DNA from: Porogramme epimiltina
Taxonomy: Eukaryota; Basidiomycota; Agaricomycetes; Polyporales; Polyporaceae
Direction: 5' to 3'
NCBI GenBank assembly: GCA_900155495.1
Contig: FTLJ01000342.1
Coordinates: 55,557-119,556 of the forward strand
Length of the DNA stretch: 64,000 nt
Positions 1-10,139 of this stretch are shown piece by piece. Below the pieces are notes generated by a model. The model worked only from the letters and a program-made list of their open reading frames with translations. It was not told the origin of the DNA and did no database searches. A program made the translations under genes and the position numbers. How positions within the stretch are numbered: the first letter of the stretch is position 1; each line of letters begins with the position of its first letter.

Positions 1-1742
1 TTAGCGCTGCCTCCGAGGCTGCGGCCGTGGGCGCGCGGCTCTGGTCACTCCAGATGCAGTCATCTTCTCCTTGCCGACTCCGATCTGCAACGTGGTTCAA
101 CGTGTCGACAACGTCGAATCGTGCACTTGGTCATATCTCTCGTGTCGGAATGGCACAGCCCGACCTTCTGGAAAGCAATCAATCGAAACAAACACTCACG
201 GCCATCTCGAACGCCCATGCCTAGTATTGCTGCGTTCTTAAGTCGATGTAAGCCACTCTTGATGGAGCTGCTCAACGGGTGCCATACAGCAAGTGCTCAC
301 AGAGATCCGGATGTGGTGCCGTTAAATGGAATTCCTGGGTGTCTCTGCCAGGTCGAGCCCACGAGCGCACCTCTCCGTAACATTGGAAGACTTACGCTGA
401 TACCTATAACAGGAAGGGTTATCACCGTGATATCTACGTAGCCCACTAATTGACAGAAACTTCGTCCGCAGGTCGCCTAGATTGAAAACTGAAAGACTGG
501 CCGGTCCACCTCTTCTCCGGCAAGAAAGACACGCCGGCGAAATCGCCCGAAGGCGGCACGGAGGAGGGTTTCAGCCGTAGCGAGGTACGGCATGGTTTTA
601 AAATACTTCAGCGAGGATGACTTACTCACCAAGGAAGTCCTTTCCAACGCCGTTAGATCTTGCACTCCTACTCTACTCCCCCGTCCTTGGCCTCATTGTC
701 GCGGTCGTTTGGTGAGTATCGCGAGGGCCATGCTGGGATGTCACCCGTATATATGCGCCAAGAAGACCCGGCGATGCGTAGAAAGTTGTGTCTAGACACA
801 CTGTCAGGTCAGACTTACTACAACTATGCTAGATGTAAGGCTCAACGTCGAGTAGAACTACTAGTCACAGTCTGGACCCGTTGGACGCACCTTCAAACTT
901 CCCTAATGAGTTTCTAGGGCCTCAGCTTGGGCGGTGGGTTGGAAATGCGGCAGTATAAGGTGAGCCTTTCGTAAATGCGACAGTGAGATGATTCTCAGAT
1001 AGGCTACGGAAGGCGGGACAGTATTGAACCCGGGACGGCAGCCACAACCCTGCTACACGTCTCGTCACGTGTGGTATGTCGATCGACACTGGCCGTCGTG
1101 TCGCGCCAGGGCCTCGGTGTAAGTCTTGTTCCCTTTCACACGGCTATTCATCTGAGAAGGCCCCTTCTCCTTTGGAAGCTTTCCCAAAGCCAACCCCGAT
1201 AGCGGGCCAAAGTGAGTAGGCAGAGCAACGCCGAACGCAGGATCCGGAGCGGAGCCGGAGGTACCAAGCCTAAACCCCTATTCCTTTGTTCAGGCAGGCC
1301 AAATCTCACCCTTGCTCGCTCGCAGTGACACACTAAGTGACGCTCCGCCGCAGATCCAAACACGACCATACATCCCGGTGCCTTACCCCACCTGTCGCCC
1401 GTACCACAATGGCTGCAGATTTGGCCTGGACACAAACGGAGTGGCTCGTCTTCAGGTCGCCGGTGCTTGTCCCTGCTTGCAACACCTGCCGTACAAGGCA
1501 AGAAGCCATCGCCCTACCTCACAATGTCGCTCTGGCGGCGATCGGCCGTCTTTGGGCCAAATCTCACTCAATGCGCCCTATAAAATCGAAGGGTCCGCGC
1601 CCTGGGGCAGACCAACACCCGCTCTTTCCCGCTCCCTTGCTTTCCTCAACACGCTCTCCCGTCTCCCTCGTCGCTTTCTCCCGCTTTCCTCGCCGTTCTT
1701 CAAGAATTTATTCTCTGCGTACCGTCTCTACCCATTATAGGA
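1..1742. other. Left-edge region without a supported gene
   Basis: Open frames here are short, overlap on both strands and show no family motif or consistent splice pattern. The last part (from about 1500) is pyrimidine-rich and carries a TATA box, so it is best read as the promoter and 5' leader of the zinc-finger gene that starts at 1743. The rest could hold decayed sequence that I cannot identify. Confidence 0.5.
1579..1585 (+). promoter_or_regulatory. TATA box of the zinc-finger gene
   Basis: A TATAAAA heptamer lies about 160 bp before the ATG at 1743 and is followed by a long CT-rich leader, a usual arrangement in basidiomycete promoters. Confidence 0.6.
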
Positions 1743-2625
1743 ATGGCCAGACAGGCAAGTCTAGTTCTTTCGCCAGCTTCCCTCGTTCGCTAACCGCTAC
1801 ATCCAGTGCCCCGTGTGCAAAAAAATGATCCCGCGGGATTTCACCCGCCATGTGAAGATGCACAGTGATCCGTAAGGATGCATTCCTACGCTCCGTCCTC
1901 CCCTCGCTGACAGCCGTCCCCAGCACCATCCCATGCGAGTTCATCGGCTGCACGGAGAAGTTCCGTCAAAAGGTGCGCAGAGACGACCACGAGCGCACCG
2001 AACAGTAAGCAGAATACTCTCTCAGCCGGCGCGCGCATCCGCTAACGCGTCTTCCCAGCACCGGCATCTGCGACCGATACTGCCCCTACTACTTCGTCAC
2101 CCCCGACGGTAACAGGACTCAATGCGATGCCGCGTTCGCGACCAATCCGCGATTAACATCGCATAAAAAGGACGCACACCTCCATGTGCCAAACAGCACC
2201 GATTATCCTGATACCGAGGTTGCTGAGGTCCCGGACGATGGGGAGAGCTTCGTGCACCCTGCGGTGAGGAGGCAGAGGGCGGAGGAGAAGAAGAAGAGGG
2301 GCAAGGGGAACAAGGAGAACATGAAACAAGAGTACGAGGACGACGGCGTACAGTTGACCATCAAGGCCGAGGAGGGCCAGGCGAGCGGGACTCCCCACAA
2401 CACGCACGAGCACGACTTCCCAGCGATCGCGAGCTGGGCGGAGGAGGTCAAGCGCGAGCTCGAGAACGACGGCTTCGTCCTCCCGTCCCACCCCGGTGAC
2501 ATCCCTGCCTCGTACCCCACCCCAGCTGCCCGCCCCGCCCCGGTCCCCTACCCGTACGGATCCTCCGCGTCCGTCGCGGGCCCAAGCATGTGCCCCACAC
2601 CCGTCGCAGGCCCCAGGCCCCTCCC

Positions 2626-2633
2626 CACGCCCG
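2626..2633. repeat. Left target-site duplication of the hAT-like element
   Basis: The octamer CACGCCCG directly precedes the left TIR and is identical to the octamer after the right TIR. Confidence 0.85.
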
Positions 2634-2648
2634 TAGGGTATGCCACGG

Positions 2649-2781
2649 GTCGGGTACGGGTATTTTGAGCCTACCCGTACCCGGACCCGGCCTATACCCG
2701 TACCCGTTGGGGGCGGGTACGGGTACAGGCAGGGTACGGGTATTTTGCTGGCGGGTACGGGTACTCGCGGGTATACCCGCG
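2649..2781. repeat. Left subterminal GGGTAC array
   Basis: Repeated GGGTACGGGTA / TACCCGTACCC units in both orientations can fold into hairpins. Such subterminal motif clusters are typical binding sites for hAT transposases (general family knowledge). Confidence 0.65.
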
Positions 2782-2844
2782 ACCTCAGAGTGGCATGGAT
2801 GATGGACCTGTCGGGGCATTCCGCACCGGGCGAGATCAGCGACT

Positions 2845-3761
2845 CAGCTACTCGTCTGGCAGCAGCCGCATCCGAAGCTTCAAGTCGTTTTCGCCGAGTA
2901 CGCGTACCACGTAGGGCCGATGCGCGCAACGCTCGATACGTGGCGCAGCGTCATGCGTGCAACGGCTGACTGGATGACCGCGTACGCGTGGCGGAACGCG
3001 ACGATGAGTGCGTTTGACCTCGTCCCGTTGATGTACGTCGTGAGCGAGGACACTGGGCCGAATGCGACGTGCAACCTCGTGTTCGAGCTTGCATATTGGT
3101 GCCTTGGGCTCGAGCACGCAGGGGTGTGGATGGAGCGTCCCGGGTCGGAGGAGGTGCCGGAGGCGTGGACGGAGGTCCGGGACAACCTCGCGCTGCTCCA
3201 TGTCTAGGATGGGCTGTATGCGATCTACAAGGGGATCCCGAACGACTTCTGAGACACGCCACCATATACGAATGGTCACCCTACGTTGGTGGGCTTGTAG
3301 TACGGCTGGCTTCCGCTAACGGCAGACGTGAACCTCGACATGGTGAAGGTGACAGTGGAGAAAATGTGGGCAAGCTGGAACATAAACAACTGCTAGGAGT
3401 GAGTGTGTAAGATCCTATCATGGAGGAAGCAGCGTGGGACTCACCGACGCGCACCAGTTGCAGGTGGGACTTCCTGATGCTCTCCATGTCCGCTGCGCGA
3501 AACGGGGAAATAGAGAAGGCGACATCAGAGTGGCTATTGCACCCTCTGTCCGAGTTCAACGGTATTGGCATACCCGTAGGCCGAGTTAGAGTGCCCACAC
3601 GTGACACCGTACTTCCCCAGGGACCAGTGCGTTGCTGTTCTATGCCGCCACGATGATGGCTCGAGGGTGTCAGTGGGACGCGAGTCAGGAAGACGTACCA
3701 GGGTTTCCAGAGGACGGGCCCGTGGAAGGTGCTTGTAGAGGGTATAAGCCTAGCCTTGTGA
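2845..3761 (+). pseudogene. Captured, decayed fragment of a six-hairpin glycosidase-like gene
   Basis: One frame reads LVWQQPHPKLQVVFAEYAYH, then ...DTWRSVMRATADWMTAYAWR..., ...VPLMYVVSEDTGPNATCN..., ...ELAYWCLGLEHAGVWMERPG... and, after an intron, WDFLMLSMSAARNGEIEKAT, ...WLLHPLSEFNGIGIPVGRVR... and ...DVPGFPEDGP..., ending at a TGA at 3759-3761. The Trp/Tyr-rich helical pattern and closing motif resemble the C-terminal half of fungal six-hairpin (alpha/alpha-toroid) glycosidases; I recall this resemblance and have not searched it. The frame is broken by in-frame TAG codons (near 3206, 3299 and 3394) and a small frameshift near 3598-3650. An intron with intact signals (gtgagt...cag, 3399-3463) is kept. 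The fragment lies wholly between the TIRs, so it was carried by the transposon. It is not expected to make an enzyme. Confidence 0.6.
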
Positions 3762-3858
3762 TCGTTATACCGGCGCCCCCTCTTCCGAGTCGTAGTAGGC
3801 ATGAGTCGCGACGGAAGGTCGAGGGCTTCCGTCCGCCCGCCGTAGTGTTCAGTATATC

Positions 3859-3976
3859 GACGGGTACAGGCGGGTATGCGNNNNNNNNNNNNGTACGGGT
3901 TTGGCCCGGGTACGTCCCCATGAACCCCTACCCGGACCCGGGCGGGTATAGACCCGTACCCGTGGCGGGTTTACCC
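3859..3976. repeat. Right subterminal GGGTAC array
   Basis: This is the counterpart of the left array, containing the same GGGTACGGGT and ACCCGGACCCG units. It holds the only run of Ns in the window. Confidence 0.65.
3881..3892. other. Assembly gap (12 Ns)
   Basis: The Ns fall within the right GGGTAC array, where short repeats make assembly uncertain. The true length may differ from 12. Confidence 0.95.
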
Positions 3977-3994
3977 GACCCGTGGCATGCCCTA

Positions 3995-4002
3995 CACGCC
4001 CG
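3995..4002. repeat. Right target-site duplication of the hAT-like element
   Basis: The octamer CACGCCCG directly follows the right TIR. Removing the element plus one copy restores an uninterrupted reading frame in the zinc-finger gene. Confidence 0.85.
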
Positions 4003-4592
4003 TCGCAGGCCCCAGGCCCCTCCCCACGCCCGTTGCAGGTCCCAGCTCCCTCCCCACCCCCGCGCCCACCCCCGTACCCCACCCGTACCCCTACGGCGTC
4101 CCTCAGTTCGCCTACTCCCCGCCCCCTATGATGTTCGCCCCCCAGGCCCTCATCCACGCCCGCCCGTACCCTCCGTACATGCACATGCCGTTCGAGTACT
4201 CGCCCCTCCTCCAGCACCCGGGCCAGCCCCAGCCCCAGCCCCAGCCCTCCCCGCAGCGCCAGCGCATGCGCTACCACCCGTACCACCACCCGCAGCGCCA
4301 GCAGGTCCAGCGCCCTCCCCAGATCGACCCGCAGCTCTGGCACCAGGGCGTGCCTGCATACCCCTCTGCGAGCTCGAGCGGCGTCGACGACGCGGTGCAC
4401 GCCGCCCCCGGGTCGGGCTGGGTCGTCGCGCAGACCACGACGTTCATGCAGGCCTCTGTACCCACGCCCCCCGCCGACGAGGAGGTGGCAGCTTTTGATG
4501 AGCCGGTGACGCCGAGCGAAGAGGACGTGTGCCAGCAATTCGATGTCGCTCAGTGGGACTCCCGCTTCATCGACTACGACTACGCTGCTTAA

Positions 4593-4930
4593 CCTAAGCA
4601 GTGCGGTGCTCTTCCTCTCATTCCCCGTCAGGTTCCCCCTATGAATTTCCCTCTAGATCCTCACTGTGACATCCCACTATGCCCTCCTCCTATATGCTCC
4701 ATCTCATTAATTCGTAATTTGTACGTTACGATGGTATATCGTTAGTGTATCTCAGTAATGAAGTGGTTTTCCGAACGCTGCCCGCACGATTATCTAAGCC
4801 ACGATACATCCAAGGCCCACATAACGTTCGTGACTCGCGCCTAACCACATCAACGAACTGAAGTCCAGACTCCAGCACCCAAAGGGCAAACACCGACCGA
4901 CCGCCCGGGGCCCCGGACACAGCCACCCAC
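4593..4930. other. Convergent 3' intergenic region
   Basis: This holds the 3' ends of the zinc-finger gene (+) and VPS11 (-). It is AT-richer around 4620-4760, as expected for 3' UTRs and polyadenylation signals. No other feature was seen. Confidence 0.5.
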
Positions 4931-7900
4931 TCACGCAGCGACGTCGTCGACGCGCGCCATGTTGAGGGTCCCGCGCCCGAAGCCGGCCGCCAGCGCGCTG
5001 AAGCCGCCCTCGCGCACCTCGGACAGGAACAGCTCGTGCTGGTCCGCCAGCCGCTCGTTGTTCCTCCGTATTTCCCTGATCATCCCGTGTTCCCGCGCGC
5101 AGTTCGGGCACTCCGTCTCGTTCTCCGCCAGGCACCTGAACATAGCGCAGCGTTTCAGTCATCAGGGCAGGGACGGACGGACAGGTAAACGCGGAAGGCA
5201 CGCACCTCTGGTGGTAGCTGTGATTGCACATGAAGTGCACTGCGGGGAGGTCGAGGCCGCCGCCGCACGCCGAGCACTGTGTGACGTGGAACACGCGCGG
5301 GCGGTCCGGGTCGGACAGCTCCTCCACCTGGCGCAGCTTCGCCTGCGTCTCCATCCGGTACGACATGATGAGTTGCTGGTCCTGCAACAAGGCCGCAAGT
5401 CAGCTCCCACGCACGCGGCCCCCGAAGTGTCCAGCACGTACCGTCTCGACCTCCTGGCGCGCAGTCTGGATGCGCGTCATAAGCCATTCCTTGACGAGGC
5501 CCACGCTCGCGACGTCGTTCCGACTGAGCAGCTGCACGACGCTCACGGGCGGCATGAGCTTCTCCTCGTCGATCACCTTCAGCACCTCCACCACATCTTG
5601 TCTGTGGACGGCGAGCAGCGCCGGCGTGCTCGTCAAGAACCTTAGCACGAGCGGGTACAGCTGCGCGTGCTCGGGGCCGTACGCCCGCAAGCGGCGGACG
5701 ACCTCTGCGCTCGCCGTCGAGTCACCTGCGTTGTGCCGATCGATGAAGAACCGGACGACGTCCTCGTGCATGCCGAGGCGCTCCCAGAGGAGGACGAGGC
5801 CGGGGGTGAAGCCCCGTGTGGAGCAGAGGATGAGCGCGTGCGTCATGTCGTACGGCAGCGCAGGGTTCTGAAGCAGTGCGAGCGCCTTCGGGTTCGGCGT
5901 TGCCGCGTCTGCGCCCGGTTGGGAGAGGTACAGTTCGAAAAGCGTGTTCCAAATCGCAATTTGGTCCCGCTTCTCTGCTTGCTCGTCAGCGTTGGGGTCT
6001 ACCTCGACAGGGAGTGGATCGCCCGTGTTATCCACAGTTTGCCCCCAGCGTTTGCGCGCCACCGTCTCGAGGAAGCGCACAAAGTGGCCGGTATGGTCTA
6101 CGAAGTGGGCAAAGTAGAGGCGGGGCGCGGGACGCTTGACGGTACTGGCATTCGCTTTAGCAGGCGTTGCAGCACCAGACGTACCGGGAGGCGGAGAAGG
6201 GGTTTGGGAGGTTTCTTTGCCTGCATCACGGGTCGTATCGGCTTGTGTTGGGGGAGGTGCAGCATCTGATGGTGAAGGTAGGCCGGCGGCAGACGCTCGG
6301 TTGAGAGCGAGGTAGGAAAGGTATGATGGTCCACCAGACTGCCTGACGGGTGTGACCTCGGGTTCCTCGGCCTCGACGGTAAGGGGCGAAAGACTAGTAC
6401 AGATGTCGATGAGAAGATCTGTAGTCTCTTCGGGAAGATTGTCGAGCATAGCACGGCCATATCGTGCAAGGTTGCTCTCAGCCTGCAGGGACATATGAGC
6501 GTGAATACGAGGCGAACAAGCTGATCCTTACGGCTTCCGCGCCCAGTCGTCGGAGGTACAAGAGTGCGTCTTTATAGTTGCCAGCATCCTCTATCTGTAT
6601 CCGAAGATAGTCCTCGTGGCGCTCGTATTTCTTCGCGAGATATGAGGCATGCTCGAAGTACCCAGCCTGCCTGCACACGCGAATCGCGGTATCGAGGTCA
6701 AAGGGCAATTCGTCCTTGTCACCGTCGCCCGTCGTCCGTAGGGACTCGCGCTTGATGAAACTATCTAGACGAGACACGTCTTTGAGCTTGGTGTAAGTGT
6801 TGAGGAGAAGAGTAGTGTGGTCGGAATTCGCGAGACCAAGCGAGTGGAGTTCTTGGAGATACGTCACTAGATTGTGTATCCGTTGTGCGTCCAGGAACTG
6901 GGGAGGCGAATAAGCAAGTGGATACGAAGTGCACACAGACATAAGCAATACCGACCTTGCGAATGACATAGCTAGGTTGCACGTAACGGATGGTCCGAAT
7001 GTATTGCTGCATCGCACCATCATAATCACCCTTTCCGTACAAATGGTCGCCGTATTGCTTATGAATGTCCGCTATATGCGCCTCGTCGAGTTGCTGTGTG
7101 TCCGCGATGTTGAGGGCAAGGAGATATAGCGCCTTCCGGTACAACATATCGAGCTTCGCTGACGTGGGTTTCTCTTCTAGACACATCAACTGCATAAACT
7201 AGATTAGGCCCTCTCACCCGCCTCAGCAAGCTAAGCTTACCTTGCCATCGTTCGAAAGGACGTATAGCTTGCCCCATACCGAAAAAATCTCACGGACGCC
7301 CTCCGTGAATGTGCCCGAATGTGCGACAAACTTGTTCTCTAGGTCAAACACGGTCACTTTTGTGATATCCGAACCGGGAGGTGCGACATTCTTCGCAACG
7401 AAGTTGCGTACGGTGGCTGACGCCGCTGTGGCCGTCGGCGTGAAGGGCGGTGAGACAATGACAATGTAGTTGCGGTATGTGTGGATCTTCGACTTCATGC
7501 CTAGTCACGAGGTTATGAGTAAATGTACTAGAGCCCGAGGTCGAACAATACTCACCCTCGTACGCATAACAGGCGCCCCGACTCTCCGTCCCACACAGAT
7601 ATATCGCCTCGTCCCGAGCTACGACCACTTCTCGTGCCTTCCAGTCCATCGTCGCGCATCCCAGCCCAGCACCAATCTCGTCCACCGTAATAGGTGTTCC
7701 TCCGCTGCCCTTGCCTGACGCTTGATAACATAGCGCGCGGTTCGTGGTAACAATGAACAGATACACGTTCGGACTGTCCTCCGTTGGTTCTCGGAAGCCG
7801 AGTCCGGTGATGGGTTCTGTTGGAGACTCGTGGATGACGCGTGGTTTGGGGAGAGTGCTGAGGGAGCCCGAATTAGAGTAGATGGACTGGTCGAGGTGGC

Positions 7901-8555
7901 GGTATAGAATGACGGTCCCATCGCCCAGACCGATGGCAAGGTACGAAAGAGTTGCTGAGAGCGCGATGGTGGAGACGGGATGCGGTCGGCTGCCACTCTG
8001 AACCTTGGCAGAACGCAATAGAAGAGGTGCACCGGTCTTCTTGTCAAAGGCTTGAAGGTCCCATACTTTGAGGAACGGGTGTCTTGCGGTGTCCTCTTCC
8101 TATACACTATTGAGGAAGGGAGACGAGGAATAGGAACAGTACGACTTACCCCAAGTGTTATCAGGATGCCTCTCCGCTCAGCCATGTGCGTGACCCTGCC
8201 CCCCGTATGTGCAATCCAGCTCTTGGCAATCTCGAAGTCGCGGTTGACTAGGTATACACTTCCATGGATGTCTGCAACCACAAGCCCAACGGATGAGGCT
8301 ACAGTTGTTGATATTTCTGGTGTTTTCTGCACGTATTGATCAAGGATACAACGAGTTTCCGAAGAACATTCAACTTTACCTGAAAGACGTCCGGGGAGCT
8401 ACCAAGGTCATGGATATCCTTCACAGGGACAACATCGAAGAAGGGGAATTGCCGCCACTGTAGTATTGCCAAGTTAACGACAGATGGCGACTGGGAACGT
8501 AATGGAAACACACTGCTGGGGATGCATTCGCTGGTCCAGATGGTTGGGCCATCAT
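4931..8555 (-). CDS. VPS11: VPS11/PEP5, RING subunit of the HOPS/CORVET tethering complexes
   Basis: The product is a core subunit of the class C Vps complexes that tether endosomes and vacuoles before fusion, acting on the cytosolic face of the membrane. The reconstructed N-terminus (about 14 residues, an intron, then WRQFPFFDVVPVKDIHDLGS) matches the usual VPS11 start. It is followed by a seven-bladed beta-propeller-type region, clathrin-repeat helices (for example the exon with LVTYLQELHSLGLANSDHTT) and a C-terminal RING-H2 (CSACGGGLDLP...CNHSYHQRC...CPNCAREH). The start at 8555 is chosen because an intron with a ctacag acceptor brings its frame to the conserved WRQF; an ATG three bases downstream is equivalent. 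About eight short introns are visible, the last separating CNHSYHQR from the final zinc ligands. The estimated length of about 1,000 aa suits the family. Confidence 0.9.
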
Positions 8556-9020
8556 ACACTGCTGCAAAAGAGCTGCTACGCGGTGGCCTGGGTAGGAGAC
8601 CTATTGAGGTGTGATCACAGGGAATGGGTTGCACGTCGGACCAAGGTCAGCGGATATCGGCGGAGTTCAATACGGCATAGAGCCAGTGTGAGTGAAAGCA
8701 GGTACACAAGCGTGCCCAACGCGAATATGAGGGGTGTGAGGGCGGGGAAGGCGGGAGGCGGCCATCCCGTCGGTGTGCGGCGCAGCCATGCGCGTCATGT
8801 CAGCGCTTAATGGACCCGGACCCAATGGGGAACATTAACAAATATGCTTACCCGAGTAAGTAATGAGTAGTAATGCCAGCGAGCCGGCCTGTCTTCCGAA
8901 ACTCGCCGCGTTTTCTTCGACATCCACCACCACCACCACTCCCTTCGCCGTACGTCCTCATCTTCGCGTCTCCAACACTGTCCGCTCAACACATTCTCCC
9001 CCAACTAGACTTTCATCATC
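8556..9020. promoter_or_regulatory. Divergent promoter region of VPS11 and ATP18
   Basis: A 465-bp spacer between two head-to-head genes. A CT-rich tract (about 8905-9000) leads into ATP18. No clear TATA box was seen. Confidence 0.5.
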
Positions 9021-9326
9021 ATGAGCTTCCTCGGTCTCCGCAAGTGGCCTACTCCCGCACGTCCCCTCCCCCATCAGCGCCAGACCATCCGTCTAATTCA
9101 CCTCTCTTCCGCTTCACCTTACAGGTCGCCAAGCCGATGTGGCCTTTCATCAGCGCGAGTCTGCTGACGTGGTTCCTGGTGGGCAAGATGCAGGATATGG
9201 GTGTCAAGGGTGAGTCCTTCAGCCCGTCCCCTTGTCGCTGGTCCTGACACGTCCTCAGCGGAGGGTTTCCGCAACGACCCCCGCAACCCCTACGCGGCGC
9301 AGATCGCCAAGGAGGCGCACCACTAG
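9021..9326 (+). CDS. ATP18: Mitochondrial F1Fo-ATP synthase subunit J (Atp18)
   Basis: Three exons (9021-9056, 9125-9209, 9259-9326) give a 62-aa protein starting MSFLGLRKWPTPVAKPMWPF, followed by one hydrophobic segment (about residues 17-30) and ending in FRNDPRNPY...AKEAHH. This fits subunit i/j of the peripheral membrane part of ATP synthase; the yeast protein has the matching (R/K)(F/W)PTP...WPF and NDPRNP motifs. Only a GC donor after CCC (intron 9057-9124) keeps the frame into VAKP. The nearby GT donor after CCCGCAC would shift it, so the first intron is read as GC-AG. The short tail after the membrane segment is the usual length. Confidence 0.9.
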
Positions 9327-10139
9327 AAAAACCTTTTGTATTGCTTCTGCATAGACATACAATTCATGGGGTGTTGACCGCGTAACGCCGCGTCCCTTCA
9401 TGTGTTCGCCACGAGGTTCCCTGGGAAGTAGGAGATACAACAAGAGGTTATCATTACAACGTGTTCAAATGAACAAGCCCCGGTGATATAGCTGCTAGTT
9501 CGCCGTGAGTTCATGAAGTACGTGTGCTCCGGCACCCAGTCCCTGTCGTTGTTCAGTTGCCGCACAAGAAAGGTTCCCTCTTCCCTCCCATTCGATCGCA
9601 AGTGTTTTATTCTATCTCTACAACTCCTATGCACGGTACAGTCCGTTTAAATGAGAGACTCGGGTGAAGTTGAGGATGGACCTGTCCGCCCTAGACGTCT
9701 GGCACTAGTGGCACAATTTCCACTAGTCCTATGACGACTGTCGTGGACATGCCCGTGGTTTCGCGTCGAGCTCGGAATAACCAGCCTTTGTTCAAGTTTT
9801 TCGAAACTAAACATAATTCCTCAGAATATAGTTGCTGTAGAGAAGGGTACCCATGAGGGTGCCTCCAGATGTTTCCCGTCCTTGTCAAGATCAGAAGATC
9901 TGCACTCGTCAACAGCTCATGAAACATCCGTTTGAAATTTGGGCTGTTGTCGACGTTCTTGCGGCTCAAATTCAAACGTTGTACAGTCCCATGATTGTAG
10001 TACTTACTATGCTCAAAGTTCCGCAGTGCCTGGAGTCCGACAGCGTCAGCCGCTAGCACCGCTTTGGTTCATCCGCTGAGATAACAACATCACTTTCTTT
10101 GTCTTTCATCTGTGCGCCAGCCTTGCTCAAGAGCCACTG
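9327..10139. other. ATP18 3' region and F-box gene A promoter
   Basis: No supported gene. From about 9960 the sequence is similar to the region upstream of the second F-box gene (starting GCGGCTCAAATTCAAAC in both), so the tandem duplication included the promoter. The TTTCTTTGTC/TCATCTGTGCGCCA block near 10092-10120 recurs upstream of copy B. Confidence 0.5.

Larger units (their letters stand above)
2634..3994. mobile_element. hAT-like DNA transposon (non-autonomous) carrying a captured gene fragment
   Basis: The element starts TAGGGTATGCCACGGGTCGG and ends with its inverted complement (CCGACCCGTGGCATGCCCTA), with one mismatch in about 20 bp of terminal inverted repeat. It is flanked by a perfect 8-bp direct repeat, CACGCCCG. 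Short TIRs beginning (T/C)AGGG with an 8-bp target duplication are the signature of the hAT superfamily. Subterminal blocks are arrays of GGGTAC-type repeats in both orientations. No transposase is encoded; the interior is a decayed host-gene piece, so the element would depend on a transposase supplied elsewhere. It lies inside the Pro-rich coding exon of the zinc-finger gene. Confidence 0.85.
1743..4592 (+). pseudogene. C2H2 zinc-finger protein gene, split by a transposon
   Basis: Exons read as 1743-1754, 1807-1871, 1924-2004 and 2059 onward. The first intron (1755-1806) starts with GC rather than GT, in the perfect GC-AG donor context CAG|GCAAGT. The product starts MARQCPVCKK and has a C-x2-C-x10-H-x3-H finger at about residues 5-22, then a second degenerate finger (CEFIGC...H...H) and a third Cys/His cluster (CDRYC...TQC...H...H). 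It continues with a Lys/Glu-rich stretch and a Pro/Tyr/Gln-rich C-terminus, as in a transcription factor. At codon level the gene is cut at 2633/2634 by the hAT-like element and resumes in frame at 4003. Without the element the frame runs unbroken to the stop at 4590-4592 and would give about 440 aa; with it, translation stops at 2666-2668 after about 255 aa. The fingers would remain in the truncated form, so partial function is possible. No ortholog name is offered. Confidence 0.7.

Noticed and set aside
1010..1080. tRNA-like B-box (GGGTTCAATAC on the minus strand)
   Set aside because: The T-stem does not pair and no A-box or acceptor stem fits.
2634..3994. The element as a retroposed gene copy or LTR remnant
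   Set aside because: The captured gene keeps its intron, there is no poly(A) tail or LTR, and TIRs with an 8-bp duplication indicate a DNA transposon.
3632..4498. 288-codon open frame crossing the transposon's right end
   Set aside because: It runs through the Ns and the TIR in a frame different from both the glycosidase-like piece and the zinc-finger gene.
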